Shown here in pieces: positions 51,826 to 60,430 of a stretch of DNA of 64,000 nucleotides; within the stretch, counting starts at the first letter, position 1; every line of letters begins with the position of its first letter. Made by a program: the position numbers and the translations under genes. The notes under the pieces were generated by a model. It worked only from the letters and a program-made list of their open reading frames with translations, made no database searches and was not told the origin of the DNA. The DNA is from Fulvivirga ulvae (GTDB lineage: Bacteria > Bacteroidota > Bacteroidia > Cytophagales > Cyclobacteriaceae): positions 4,365,501 to 4,429,500 of the forward strand of contig NZ_CP089981.1 of the NCBI RefSeq assembly GCF_021389975.1, written 5' to 3'.

Positions 51826-52686
51826 TTAAATAATCATTTTTTCTATAGGGATCACTAGTATGCCCTGGGCGCCGAGGGCTTTGAGCTGGTCTATAATCTC
51901 CCAGAATTCATTTTCGTTGACCACTGAGTGGAGCGAAGACCAGCCCTCTTGCTGAAGTGGGGTCACTGTAGGGCTTTTCATGCCGGGGAGTACTTTTGTT
52001 ATGGCATCAATCGACTCATTAGGCGTGTTAAGCAGCAGGTATTTATTGTTTTTGGCAGTGTTAACTGCTTTGATCCGGAAGATAAGCTTCTCCAGTAATA
52101 CCTGCGTTTCCGCGTCCAGTTTGTTGTTGGCAATCAGGACCGCCTCAGACTTCATTACGGTTTCCACTTCTTTCAGGCCATTACTCAGTAAGGTGCTTCC
52201 GGTGCTTACAATATCACAAATAGCATCTGCCAGACCGATTCCCGGAGCTATTTCGACGGATCCGCTGATTTCATGGATTTCTGCAGTAATGTTCTTTTCG
52301 GTCAGGAATTGTTGTACAATGTTGGGGTAGGAGGTAGCGATCTTTTTGCCATTAAGGCTTGCTGTGCCTTCGTAGTCTTTTTCTCTTGGTATGGCGATAG
52401 ATAAGCGGCATTTTGAAAAGTCGAGCCTTTCGATCAGGGCAATTTCCTTTTGTTTTTCAATAAATACATTTTCGCCTACAATGCCGATATCAGCAACATT
52501 ATCTTCCACATACTGCGGAATATCATCATCTCTGAGAAAGAGGATTTCGGCGGGGAAGTTGTAAGTTTCTGTCTTCAGGCGGTTAGGGCCATTGCTAAAC
52601 GAGAGCCCGCACTCCTTAAGTAGTCTGACAGACTGCTCCTGGAGCCTGCCGGATTTTTGTACTGCAATTCTGATTTTTTTACTCAT
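51826..52686 (-). CDS. hisG: ATP phosphoribosyltransferase, long form
   Basis: ATG 52686 (MSKKIRIAVQKSGRLQEQSVRLLKECG) is the start; the longer frame runs into the attenuator terminator. The 286-residue protein has the catalytic domain (FLRDDDIPQYVEDNVADIGIVGEN, ISGSVEIAPGIGLADAICDIVSTGSTL with the PRPP site) plus a C-terminal ACT-like domain (from about residue 210). That domain gives histidine feedback in the long, HisZ-independent form. It is the first structural gene after the His leader. Confidence 0.96.
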   Translation of the reverse strand: MSKKIRIAVQKSGRLQEQSVRLLKECGLSFSNGPNRLKTETYNFPAEILFLRDDDIPQYVEDNVADIGIVGENVFIEKQKEIALIERLDFSKCRLSIAIPREKDYEGTASLNGKKIATSYPNIVQQFLTEKNITAEIHEISGSVEIAPGIGLADAICDIVSTGSTLLSNGLKEVETVMKSEAVLIANNKLDAETQVLLEKLIFRIKAVNTAKNNKYLLLNTPNESIDAITKVLPGMKSPTVTPLQQEGWSSLHSVVNENEFWEIIDQLKALGAQGILVIPIEKMII

Positions 52687-52705
52687 GATTTTGAAATTTG
52701 ACCAA

Positions 52706-52734
52706 TAAAAAAAGGCTTGCCGCATGGCAAGCCT
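52706..52734 (-). terminator. his attenuator terminator
   Basis: On the minus strand AGGCTTGCC (52734-52726) pairs with GGCAAGCCT (52721-52713) around a 4-nt loop, flanked by A and T runs with seven T after the stem. It lies between the His leader peptide and hisG, 20 nt before the hisG start. Confidence 0.9.
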
Positions 52735-52827
52735 TTTTTGTTTTACTTAATATAATTTTTATATCTCTAGCTAAAACATATATCTCCCATGCATCAGATC
52801 GGTGTTGAAATGATGATGGTGATGATG
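52722..52827 (-). promoter_or_regulatory. his attenuator (competing RNA hairpins)
   Basis: On the minus strand CCATCATC within the His codons (52819-52812) can pair with GATG-C-ATGG (52795-52787, one bulge). The same segment GCATGG (52792-52787) can instead pair with CCATGC (52727-52722) in the terminator's 5' arm and loop, blocking it. A ribosome stalled on the His codons favours the second pairing and read-through. Confidence 0.65.
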
Positions 52828-52851
52828 GTATGCGTTAGCGAATAATGTCAT
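52771..52851 (-). CDS. hisL: his operon leader peptide
   Basis: The 26-codon frame begins MTLFANAYHHHHHHF with six consecutive His codons (52827-52810) and has a seventh His near the end (LMHGRYMF). It lies 85 nt upstream of hisG with a terminator hairpin between. This is the classic layout of a histidine attenuator sensing charged tRNA-His. A longer in-frame extension to 52965 runs into the next gene and is rejected. Confidence 0.9.
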   Translation of the reverse strand: MTLFANAYHHHHHHFNTDLMHGRYMF

Positions 52852-52924
52852 TTGTTCTTTCTGTTGTTGCGAATTAAGGTAATTGTTTTTTTGTATCCAA
52901 GAGTTTTTTATAAAATCAGAAATT

Positions 52925-53905
52925 TTACATACCCAAAGACTGGTTCTCAATAGAGGCCAGCTCAATTACTTTTTCGTAATCATCAGGGTTCAGGTCATTG
53001 AAGAAATAATGTACCGGATTGATTTTTTTGGTTCCTTTGATCACTTCATAGTGCAGGTGAGGGGCTGTTGAAAGCCCTGTATTTCCCACATAGCCTATAA
53101 TTTGTCCCCGCTTAACTTTCTGTCCTTCTTTTACTTCAAACTCATGCATATGTGCATATCTGGTTTTGAAGCCAAAACCATGGTCGATTTCGACTAACTT
53201 TCCGTATCCGCTAAACCTTACTTTTACTTTGGTAACGGTTCCATCTGCCGTGGCATAAATTGGCGTACCGATCGGAGCTGAGAAGTCTATGCCGGTATGC
53301 ATTTTCTTTACTTTGTAAACAGGGTGTATGCGGTACCCAAAGCCTGAGGCCAACCTGATGAGTTCCTTATTTGAGATTGGCTGGATGGCAGGAATGGCAG
53401 CAAACATTTTAGCTTTGTTATCAGCCAGTTCTACGATATCATCATAGCTTTTTGACTGGATATACATTTTCCTCCTGAGTTTATCCACATTCTCATTCAG
53501 CGACAGGATCAATTCTTTATGATCAATGTTTTTATTGCGTATTTCACTGTAACGATCCACACCTCCAATACCTGCATCTCTGATTGAAGGGTCTATAGGC
53601 TCGGCTCCGAGAACCACGCGATAAACATCATCATCACGCTTTTCAAGGGCAGCCAATATCTGGTTGAGTTTATCTACTTCCTCATTGAGGTGTTCGTAGT
53701 AGTATTCCAATTCTGAAACTTCATTTTTCAGCATTACTTCCTTGGGAGATTCGAAATAGCTGTTGTATAACATGAGGAGTCCTGCAGCCACTGCCACAAT
53801 CAAAGATGCCAAACCTAAAAAGTTAAGTATCACATCCTGTGTCTTAACCTTGACGCGTTCATATTTACAGGTTTCTGTGTCGTAATAGTACTTTATTCGT
53901 GCCAT
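52925..53905 (-). CDS. M23 family metallopeptidase, membrane-anchored
   Basis: The 326-residue protein has a short cytoplasmic start, one membrane helix (LGLASLIVAVAAGLLMLYN), a periplasmic coiled coil (ELEYYYEHLNEEVDKLNQILAALEKRD) and a C-terminal LytM domain. That domain carries the zinc site HTGIDFSAPIGTPIYA, AHMHEFEVKEGQKVKRGQIIGYVGNTGLSTAPHLHYEVI. M23 enzymes cut peptide cross-bridges in peptidoglycan or activate amidases at division. All zinc ligands (H...D, HxH) are present, so it is probably active. Its gene stands 2 nt after the Mog-like gene. Confidence 0.93.
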   Translation of the reverse strand: MARIKYYYDTETCKYERVKVKTQDVILNFLGLASLIVAVAAGLLMLYNSYFESPKEVMLKNEVSELEYYYEHLNEEVDKLNQILAALEKRDDDVYRVVLGAEPIDPSIRDAGIGGVDRYSEIRNKNIDHKELILSLNENVDKLRRKMYIQSKSYDDIVELADNKAKMFAAIPAIQPISNKELIRLASGFGYRIHPVYKVKKMHTGIDFSAPIGTPIYATADGTVTKVKVRFSGYGKLVEIDHGFGFKTRYAHMHEFEVKEGQKVKRGQIIGYVGNTGLSTAPHLHYEVIKGTKKINPVHYFFNDLNPDDYEKVIELASIENQSLGM

Positions 53906-53907
53906 TC

Positions 53908-54441
53908 TTAATGTTGTTTGGGCCTGAATACCTTTACAAATTCTTCATTACATTCGATATATGGGCCCTCCAGCAAATCGATACAGTAGGGTATTGCCGG
54001 GAATACAGCGTCTAAACACTCTCGTATTGCTTTTGGTTTCCCCGGTAAGTTAACAATTAAAGTTTGATTTCTAATACCTGCGGTCTGTCTTGACAGAATC
54101 GCAGTTGGTACATATTTCAAACTTTCCTGCCTCATCAACTCTCCGAAACCCGGCATCATCTTATCGCAAACAGCTTCTGTTGCCTCAGGGGTTACATCTC
54201 TTTTTGCCGGGCCAGTACCTCCACAGGTAATGATGAGACAGCATTTTTTTTCATCTGCCATTTCTATCATTGCCTTTTCAAGCTGGTCCTGTTCATCAGG
54301 TAAAACTATATATTCTGATTCCCAGTCAGAGGTAACAAATTCCCGGAGGGTGGCCACTATGGCCTTGCCCGGGATATCTTCATAAATACCCTGACTGGCG
54401 CGGTCAGAAACGTTGATAATACCTATTCTAGCTTTTTGCAT
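53908..54441 (-). CDS. mog: Molybdopterin adenylyltransferase-like protein (Mog/MoaB)
   Basis: The 177-residue protein shows the MPT-binding domain of MogA/MoaB: IGIINVSDRASQGIYEDIPGKAI, LIITCGGTGPAKRDVTPEATEAVCDKMMPGFGELMR and LIVNLPGKPKAIRECLDAVFPAIPYCIDLL. Mog adenylates molybdopterin before metal insertion. No other molybdenum cofactor gene is in the window. The start overlaps the trhO stop by 14 nt, so they are probably transcribed together. The function of the isolated gene is inferred from the family. Confidence 0.88.
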   Translation of the reverse strand: MQKARIGIINVSDRASQGIYEDIPGKAIVATLREFVTSDWESEYIVLPDEQDQLEKAMIEMADEKKCCLIITCGGTGPAKRDVTPEATEAVCDKMMPGFGELMRQESLKYVPTAILSRQTAGIRNQTLIVNLPGKPKAIRECLDAVFPAIPYCIDLLEGPYIECNEEFVKVFRPKQH

Positions 54442-55468
54442 TGCTTTTAAAGAGAAGTTTTTCAGAACGACCTTTTTTAAATACTTGTCGTCCCTTGTTC
54501 AATCCTTTTCTAATTGCTTTTTGCTCTTCTTCCGGTAGGTTGATAATGTCATTGCACTCTGCAGAACAACATCCCTGGTGTTTTTCAGCACATTCTTTAC
54601 ACTGGATAAACAAAAGGTGACAACCGTCATTTTTGCAGTTTGTGTGGTCGTCGCACGGTTGTCCGCACTGATGGCATGTGCTTATGATTTCGTCCGAGAT
54701 ACGTTCGCCAAGCCTTTCGTCAAAAACGAAATTTTTGCCCTGAAACTTATTTTCAAGACCCTGGCTCTTCACTTCTCTGGCATACTCAATAATACCACCA
54801 TCTAGCTGAAAAACATTTTTAAAACCTTTATGTTTATAATACGCGCTGGCTTTTTCACAACGGATACCACCGGTACAGTACATTACAATGTTTTTATCCT
54901 TCTTGTCTTCAAGCATTTTCTCTACTATGGGAAGGGATTCCCTGAAAGTATCAACATCAGGACAAATAGCGTTTTCAAAATGGCCAACCTCGCTTTCATA
55001 ATGATTTCTCATATCGACAATTACCGTTTCCGGATCATTGGCCAGCTTATTAAATTCTTCCGCAGATAAGTGTATACCCCGATCTGTAACATCAAAGGTC
55101 TCGTCGTTGAGACCGTCAGCTACTATTTTATTCCTTACTTGTATTTTGAGTTGAAAAAAAGACTTGCCGTCATCGTCCACGGCTATATTTAACCTTACGC
55201 CGCTCAGCTCCGAAGAGTTGGTAATGTAAGTTTTAAAATCTTCGAATTTCTCTTCTGGCACACTAATTTGGGCATTAACACCCTCATGCGCTACATAAAT
55301 TCGGCCAAAAACATCCAACTTACTTAGTTCAAGGAAAAGTTGATCCCGGTATTCCTCAGGGCAGGGAAGTTGAATATACCGGTAAAAGGATAATGTAACT
55401 CTTCTTTCGTTACTCTCTTTTAATTTTTCTTTTAGAATTCTTCTGTCTACTCTATTGTGCAATATCAT
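54428..55468 (-). CDS. trhO: tRNA uridine(34) hydroxylase, rhodanese family
   Basis: ATG 55468 (MILHNRVDRRILKEKL) is preferred over TTG 55522. The 346-residue protein has the N-terminal acylphosphatase-like domain (GRIYVAHEGVNAQISVPEEKF), a rhodanese domain with the active cysteine in VMYCTGGIRCEKASAYYKHKGF, and a C-terminal cysteine-rich zinc-like region (CHQCGQPCDDHTNC, CHLLFIQCKECAEKHQGCCSAEC). TrhO (YceA) makes 5-hydroxyuridine at position 34 of some tRNAs using oxygen. Domain order and length match the family. It is co-directional with mog. Confidence 0.94.
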   Translation of the reverse strand: MILHNRVDRRILKEKLKESNERRVTLSFYRYIQLPCPEEYRDQLFLELSKLDVFGRIYVAHEGVNAQISVPEEKFEDFKTYITNSSELSGVRLNIAVDDDGKSFFQLKIQVRNKIVADGLNDETFDVTDRGIHLSAEEFNKLANDPETVIVDMRNHYESEVGHFENAICPDVDTFRESLPIVEKMLEDKKDKNIVMYCTGGIRCEKASAYYKHKGFKNVFQLDGGIIEYAREVKSQGLENKFQGKNFVFDERLGERISDEIISTCHQCGQPCDDHTNCKNDGCHLLFIQCKECAEKHQGCCSAECNDIINLPEEEQKAIRKGLNKGRQVFKKGRSEKLLFKSNAKS

Positions 55469-55545
55469 TTTGCAAGAATGATTTGGTTTCAACCCGCAAA
55501 TATAGCAATTCTCTGTAGACAAATGTCAATGAATAGATGACATGG

Positions 55546-56169
55546 TTAATTTTTGGGTTCCAATTCGCCTCTTAGAAGTTTATTGTATTCTTCACAGGTG
55601 AGATATCCGTGATCGTCGCTGTACGGGCACGATTTGTAAGAGTCTCCGAATGCACCTTTGGTGATAATAACTGCTTTACCTTTGCAAACAGGGCATACCA
55701 CCTTACCGGAAGGGCCACAGTCTATGTCGTAATTTGTTGTCAGTATGTTGTGCGCTTCCTTTCTTTCTTCTTCTCGCACGGTAAGAAAAGCTTCATTGGA
55801 TTTGTTCAGGTAGTCTACGCACTCTTCATAGTATTGGCCCTTGGTGCCCTTGAGCTCAATATATTTATTCAGCCAGTCGATACTTTGGCGGTATTTGCCC
55901 ATGTAAAACGAGTTTTTGCCAAAGAAAAAACACAAATCGGTGGGTACAACTTTGGCTGATTTAAGCACTTCCCTGAATTTGGTGTTGGCCTGCTCATATT
56001 CTTCATTATCCATAAGCTCAATCCCCTGATCCATGAGCATCATCAGTTGGGCATGTCGAGCCTGTTCCTGATCACGAAGAAGTTGTTGTACTTTATCTTC
56101 TTCAGTAACCTGGGCTATGCCTGCCATTGAAAGCGAGCAGGCAATAAAAAGTAAAATAATTTTATACAT
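55546..56169 (-). CDS. Exported TPR-like protein with C-terminal Cys cluster
   Basis: This 207-residue protein has a signal peptide (IILLFIACSLSMAGIAQ). A helical TPR-like region follows (LMDQGIELMDNEEYEQANTKFREVLKSAK, YMGKYRQSIDWLNKYIELKG). The C-terminal part has CGPSGKVVCPVCKGKAVIITKG ... SCPYSDDHGYLTC, a four- to six-cysteine cluster of zinc-ribbon type, here outside the cytoplasm. I do not recognise the family. It overlaps the amidohydrolase stop by 8 nt, so the two are probably co-expressed. Confidence 0.7.
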   Translation of the reverse strand: MYKIILLFIACSLSMAGIAQVTEEDKVQQLLRDQEQARHAQLMMLMDQGIELMDNEEYEQANTKFREVLKSAKVVPTDLCFFFGKNSFYMGKYRQSIDWLNKYIELKGTKGQYYEECVDYLNKSNEAFLTVREEERKEAHNILTTNYDIDCGPSGKVVCPVCKGKAVIITKGAFGDSYKSCPYSDDHGYLTCEEYNKLLRGELEPKN

Positions 56170-57175
56170 CTATATAATCCCTCTTGTCTAACTTGAGCCA
56201 TTCGAGTGTGGAATTGCAAAATATATCTTCAACGGTCTCTTTGGATAAATCCATTTCCTCAATAAACCTGCCAATTTCAAGGTCTCCCAAAGGGAATGGG
56301 TAATCTGATCCCAGAGTCACCTTTTTGGAACCTTGCATGTCCAGTACGTATTGCAGCATTTTGGGATCATGTGTGATACAATCCACCCAGAATTTGCCTA
56401 AATACTCCCGAGGGTTTACGGGGTTGTCTATGGCCACAAGGTCAGGTCTGCAGTTAAAGCCATGTTCAACACGCCCAATGGTAGCCAGAAATGATCCGCT
56501 GGCATGCACAAAGTTTACACGCAGGTCAGGTAACCTTTCAAGTACACCTGAAAAAATCATGGAACAAACGGCTCGTGAGGTTTCTGCAGGCATACCTACC
56601 AGCCACGGGAGCCAGTATTTGGTCATGTTTTTCATGCCCATCATGTTCCAGGGATGTACCATAACGGCCATGTCCAGTTTTTCACAAGCTTCAAAAATAG
56701 GGAAAAAGCGTTCTTCACTCAGATTTTCGTCATTAATGTTGCTGCCAATCTGAATTCCCGGGAAACCGAGTTTTTTACAACGCTCCAGTTCTTTTATAGC
56801 CAGAGCTGTATCTTGCATAGGAATAGTCGCCAACCCAATGTAATTTTTAGGATAATTCTGAACCAACTCTGCTATGTGATCATTCAGGAACTTTGACAGA
56901 TCAAGGCAGTCTTCCGGTTTTGCCCAATAAGAGAACATAACCGGAATGGTACAAACCACCTGTACCTGAGTGTTGAATTGCTCATATTCTTTGATACGTA
57001 CATCCGGGTTCCAGCAGTTTTCCTCAATTTCCCTAAAAAACTGGTTGCCCTTGATCATTTTGGCAAATCCTTTTTTATGATGCTGCAGGTATATGAAGTC
57101 CCCATAACCAAACTTTTCTGTCCAATTGGGCATATGTTCAGGAATAATATGGGTGTGCATATCTATTTTCAGCAT
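56162..57175 (-). CDS. Amidohydrolase 2 / ACMS decarboxylase-like protein
   Basis: ATG 57175 (MLKIDMHTHIIPEHMPNW) is chosen over GTG 57205. The 338-residue metal-dependent TIM barrel has the HxH ligand pair HTHIIP, AVMVHPWNM with the third His, FVHASGSFLATIGR and the Asp in TLGSDYPFPLGD. The overall pattern fits 2-amino-3-carboxymuconate-6-semialdehyde decarboxylase (ACMSD) of the kynurenine pathway. No other kynurenine genes are visible, so the exact substrate is uncertain. Confidence 0.82.
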   Translation of the reverse strand: MLKIDMHTHIIPEHMPNWTEKFGYGDFIYLQHHKKGFAKMIKGNQFFREIEENCWNPDVRIKEYEQFNTQVQVVCTIPVMFSYWAKPEDCLDLSKFLNDHIAELVQNYPKNYIGLATIPMQDTALAIKELERCKKLGFPGIQIGSNINDENLSEERFFPIFEACEKLDMAVMVHPWNMMGMKNMTKYWLPWLVGMPAETSRAVCSMIFSGVLERLPDLRVNFVHASGSFLATIGRVEHGFNCRPDLVAIDNPVNPREYLGKFWVDCITHDPKMLQYVLDMQGSKKVTLGSDYPFPLGDLEIGRFIEEMDLSKETVEDIFCNSTLEWLKLDKRDYIDV

Positions 57176-57360
57176 AACAAGTAGATTAGGTTTTACCAAT
57201 CTCACAAATCTATTAAAATGGAAGTTTATGGCAGCATAAGTTTAGCCATAATTTGAAACTGACAAGCATATAAGGACAATGAATATAGATGTGTGAAATT
57301 AATTTTTTATCATTAACTTGCGATTTATTACGTGAATCTTACATGATACTTTTTTAAATA

Positions 57361-58008
57361 ATGAGTTCGTTTGTTTTTATTATCCGGAAAATTCTGATTT
57401 TTCTGATCCCGTCATTTTTTGTATTTATTTCCTTCGCGCATACTACATCCTTTCCTGAGAGAGTGAGCAATCCTTTCAGTGACCTGGTGGTTTATTTTAA
57501 TGTGGCAAAAAACGGTTATACCCTTGACTTCAAATGGACTACCTCTCCGGATGCTGATATACGTGATTTTACAATCGAAACCTGCCAGTCTGATGACTCA
57601 TGGACTACGCTGGATCATATAAAGGCCAGTGATGCTCGTGAATATTGCATGAAAAGCCTTGCGCCAAAATGGAGTACGGCGTACTACAGGCTAAAGATCA
57701 TTGATGCCAAAGGAGGCTATTCGTACACCAAACCGGTGAAAATAAGTATGTATTACCGTAATCTGGACGATATTATGGTCTACCCCAACCCGTTATCTTC
57801 CAATGTTAATACAAAGCTGAAATTTAACCGAATAATGCTTTCAGGGACTAAAATATCTGTTTTCTCCACCAATGGGGTACAGTTGTCGGATCAGGTTTTA
57901 CAAAAAGATACTGAGATCATAGAACTACCTCCTCTGGAGGCCGGCAATTATTTTATAGAAATTGTGGATACAGCGGAAGTTTTAAGATTAAAGATAGCAG
58001 TTAAATAA
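57361..58008 (+). CDS. Secreted protein with T9SS type A-like C-terminal domain
   Basis: The 215-residue protein has an N-terminal hydrophobic signal (ILIFLIPSFFVFISFAH). A fibronectin-like stretch follows (TLDFKWTTSPDADIRDFTIETCQSDDSWTTLDHIKA ... AYYRLKIIDAKGGYSYTKPVKI). The last ~80 residues, starting IMVYPNPLSSN and ending LEAGNYFIEIVDTAEVLRLKIAVK, form the T9SS type A sorting domain. It carries almost no domain besides this and is short for a cargo. It converges on yidD with a 2-nt gap. Confidence 0.85.
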   Translation: MSSFVFIIRKILIFLIPSFFVFISFAHTTSFPERVSNPFSDLVVYFNVAKNGYTLDFKWTTSPDADIRDFTIETCQSDDSWTTLDHIKASDAREYCMKSLAPKWSTAYYRLKIIDAKGGYSYTKPVKISMYYRNLDDIMVYPNPLSSNVNTKLKFNRIMLSGTKISVFSTNGVQLSDQVLQKDTEIIELPPLEAGNYFIEIVDTAEVLRLKIAVK

Positions 58009-58010
58009 GA

Positions 58011-58241
58011 CTAGTTGTCCTTTTTGGGAACAGGATCATAGCCACTGGTACCCCAGGGATGACATCGGGATATTCTCTTTAGCCCAAGCCATGTCCCTTT
58101 CAATGGGCCCCATACCTCAATGGCCTCTATCATATAGCTGGAGCATGTTGGTGTATGCCTGCAATTGGAGCCTAACAATGGACTTATTGCCAGTTGATAG
58201 AACCGTACAGGGAGAATTAATATTAGTTTTATAAGCTTCAA
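58011..58241 (-). CDS. yidD: Membrane protein insertion efficiency factor YidD
   Basis: The 76-residue protein has the family core VRFYQLAISPLLGSNCRHTPTCSSYMIEAIEVWGPLKGTWLGLKRISRCHPWG with the conserved cysteines and HPWG. The start codon is TTG 58241, as no ATG lies in frame before it. YidD aids YidC-dependent membrane protein insertion. It lies 21 nt after cysS on the same strand rather than in the usual rnpA-yidC neighbourhood. Confidence 0.95.
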   Translation of the reverse strand: MKLIKLILILPVRFYQLAISPLLGSNCRHTPTCSSYMIEAIEVWGPLKGTWLGLKRISRCHPWGTSGYDPVPKKDN

Positions 58242-58262
58242 ACAGCAGGAGTAAAGTCATTT

Positions 58263-59762
58263 TTACATCAAAGAGTACTCAGTACCTTCTTTGCTATCTT
58301 TGAGAATAACACCAAGATTTTTCAAATCGTCCCTTATTTTATCAGATAGCTGGTAATTTTTAGCTTCTTTGGCATTTTGGCGAAGGTTTATTAATACGTC
58401 GATTACGCCATTTAGCAGATCGTTGCTGCTTTCTTTTTCTTCTTTGATTCCCAGTACATCTGAGATAAAGCCTTGATAATGAACAATAAGTTCATCAAAC
58501 GTTTGCTTTGAAAGCTGGCCGACTTTCAGGTTGCCTGACTTGAAGTTATTCATCATGGTAGTGATCTCAAAAAGCACGGCGAGCGTTTTTGCAGTGTTAA
58601 AATCGTCACCCATATTTTTGAATAAGTCACTGATCAGCTCTTTGGTTCGGTTTTCCAGTTCGTTCTCAATCTGGCCATTGCCGTAAGCCAGGTTAGTGGA
58701 GATCTTATAACCTTCCATTAGCCTTTTATAGCCTTTTTCTGCTGCCTGTAGCGCTTCATTGGAAAAATCCAGTGTACTGGAGTAGTGCGACTGTAGCATG
58801 AAAAAACGAACTACCATCGGGCTATAACCTTTATCTAGTAATTCATGGTCACCGGTAAAAAGCTGGTGCGGCAGGAATGAATTTCCCAGTGATTTGCTCA
58901 TCTTCTGACCATTAACGGTAAGCATATTGGAGTGCAGCCAGTATTTGACCGGGTCCTTACCCGTTGATCCGATAGACTGGGCAATTTCACATTCATGATG
59001 AGGGAAAATAAGGTCCATTCCTCCGCCGTGAATATCAAATGACTCACCTAAATATTTGGTGCTCATAACGGTACATTCCAGGTGCCAGCCGGGGAATCCT
59101 TCTCCCCATGGAGAGTTCCACCTCATGATATGGGTAGGGGAGGCCTTTTTCCAGACAGCAAAGTCAATTTTATTTCTCTTTTCATCCTGACTATCAAGAG
59201 TACGACCACTTTCCATCAGCTCCTCTATCTTGCGGCCCGAGAGTTTGCCATAGTTATTGGCTTTATCGTATTTGGATACATCAAAATAAACTGATCCGTT
59301 CACTTCATAGGCGTAGCCGTTATCTATCAGAGCCTGTACCATTTCTATTTGTTCCATGATATGGCCGGTGGCACTGGGTTCAATACTTACAGGTAGAAAA
59401 TTGAATTGATCAAGCACCTGGTGGAAACCATTGGTATATTGTTGTACAATTTCCATAGGCTCAAGCTGTTGCAGGCGGGCTTTCTTGGCAATTTTATCTT
59501 CTCCTTCGTCGGCATCATTTTCAAGGTGTCCAACGTCGGTGATGTTACGCACATACCTTACTTTGTAACCAACATACATGAGGTACCTGTAGATGACATC
59601 AAAACACATGAAAGTCCTTACGTTACCAAGGTGGACATCACTGTAAACTGTAGGGCCGCATACATACATACCTACGTGGTCAGGATGAATGGGCTCAAAC
59701 ACTTCTTTTTTACCTGATAAGGTATTGTACAAGGTAATCGGATACTTTTCTTTTAATGTCAT
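58263..59762 (-). CDS. cysS: Cysteinyl-tRNA synthetase
   Basis: The 499-residue class I enzyme charges tRNA-Cys. Motifs: zinc Cys in MYVCGPTVYSDVHLGN (HIGH equivalent HLGN), RNITDVGHLENDADEGEDKI, WHLECTVMS, HGGGMDLIFPHHECEIAQS (zinc ligands) and KMSKSLGNS. Length and order are normal. A large perfect inverted repeat lies 11 nt upstream of the start codon. Confidence 0.97.
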   Translation of the reverse strand: MTLKEKYPITLYNTLSGKKEVFEPIHPDHVGMYVCGPTVYSDVHLGNVRTFMCFDVIYRYLMYVGYKVRYVRNITDVGHLENDADEGEDKIAKKARLQQLEPMEIVQQYTNGFHQVLDQFNFLPVSIEPSATGHIMEQIEMVQALIDNGYAYEVNGSVYFDVSKYDKANNYGKLSGRKIEELMESGRTLDSQDEKRNKIDFAVWKKASPTHIMRWNSPWGEGFPGWHLECTVMSTKYLGESFDIHGGGMDLIFPHHECEIAQSIGSTGKDPVKYWLHSNMLTVNGQKMSKSLGNSFLPHQLFTGDHELLDKGYSPMVVRFFMLQSHYSSTLDFSNEALQAAEKGYKRLMEGYKISTNLAYGNGQIENELENRTKELISDLFKNMGDDFNTAKTLAVLFEITTMMNNFKSGNLKVGQLSKQTFDELIVHYQGFISDVLGIKEEKESSNDLLNGVIDVLINLRQNAKEAKNYQLSDKIRDDLKNLGVILKDSKEGTEYSLM

Positions 59763-59772
59763 TCAATTAAAA

Positions 59773-59833
59773 TTTGATGCCAGTCGTGGCAAAATTTCAC
59801 GCTTCAAAGTTATCATAAACGACTGGCATCAAA
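59773..59833. repeat. Perfect 15-bp inverted repeat upstream of cysS
   Basis: TTTGATGCCAGTCGT (59773-59787) pairs exactly with ACGACTGGCATCAAA (59819-59833) around a 31-nt loop. It begins 11 nt upstream of the cysS ATG and ends 10 nt after the stop of the preceding gene on the minus strand. It could end that gene's transcript or act in the cysS leader. Confidence 0.7.
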
Positions 59834-59842
59834 AATTAGTTA

Positions 59843-60379
59843 CTATAGTTTTTTTAGGTCCATGTGAAAGAAAGGATACCATTGTTTGCCATCGGGTGAA
59901 TAAAAGCCGTCTTCAACCCAGGTATCTGATGTGAAATTGATGACATATTTTATCGTAGCACCTTGCGGCGTATCAAACCACCAGGTTAGCGTGTTGCCTT
60001 CGAGTTTGGCCGAAGCCAGCGTATGATATCCTTCTTTGGTGTAGGCATTAAACTGGTACATATCTTTTTCCGGAGCATAATGTATAACACCATAGGCAGC
60101 AAATACTTCCTCGTCCGTTTGTGGGTTCTTTCCCAGACCATCGATCACCAGGAGCAGACCGCCAAGTTTGGTATATACGTTTTCCGTCTGGTTGATCTGA
60201 TGTTTGGCTTCACGTCCCATTTGATACCATCCTGAACCTGACCATTTACCCTGCAGTGACTCCAGTTTCTGCATGGCATTGATTCTTGTGGTGTCGGGTT
60301 GTTGCGCCAGACAAATAGCCTTTCCCTGCATAATGAGTAAGATAATGGCCAGTGAAATTGCGTTGATTGTAGTTTTCAT
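59843..60379 (-). CDS. Exported DUF1579-like lipocalin-type protein
   Basis: This 178-residue protein has a signal peptide (AISLAIILLIMQGKAICLAQ). A beta-rich domain follows, LESLQGKWSGSGWYQMGREAKHQI, with GLGKNPQTDEEVFAAYGVIHYAPEKDMYQFNAYTKEG and WVEDGFYSPDGKQWYPFFHMDLKKL at the end. The layout resembles DUF1579-type small lipocalin-like proteins. The function is unknown. A 22-bp motif upstream (60393-60414) also lies before the winged-helix operon, which suggests that the neighbouring regulator controls it. Confidence 0.65.
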   Translation of the reverse strand: MKTTINAISLAIILLIMQGKAICLAQQPDTTRINAMQKLESLQGKWSGSGWYQMGREAKHQINQTENVYTKLGGLLLVIDGLGKNPQTDEEVFAAYGVIHYAPEKDMYQFNAYTKEGYHTLASAKLEGNTLTWWFDTPQGATIKYVINFTSDTWVEDGFYSPDGKQWYPFFHMDLKKL

Positions 60380-60392
60380 GACGTTATTATTT

Positions 60393-60414
60393 AAAGTAGT
60401 TTATTTTGTAAACC
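60393..60414. promoter_or_regulatory. Operator-like motif, copy 1
   Basis: The 22 bases read AAAGTAGTTTATTTT, then GTAAACC. They match the copy at 61326-61347 in 20 of 22 positions. The motif lies 14 nt upstream of the lipocalin-like gene start. On the minus strand it overlaps a promoter-like TACTTTAA. Confidence 0.55.
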
Positions 60415-60430
60415 ATAAATTCAAAAAAAA

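Noticed and set aside
52810..52827. ATGATG-type short tandem repeat on the plus strand as microsatellite or phase-variation tract
   Set aside because: It is simply the six His codons of the leader peptide read on the other strand.
52852..52965. Longer frame upstream of the His leader peptide
   Set aside because: It overlaps the M23 peptidase gene and starts before the likely promoter region. The compact leader from ATG 52851 is sufficient.
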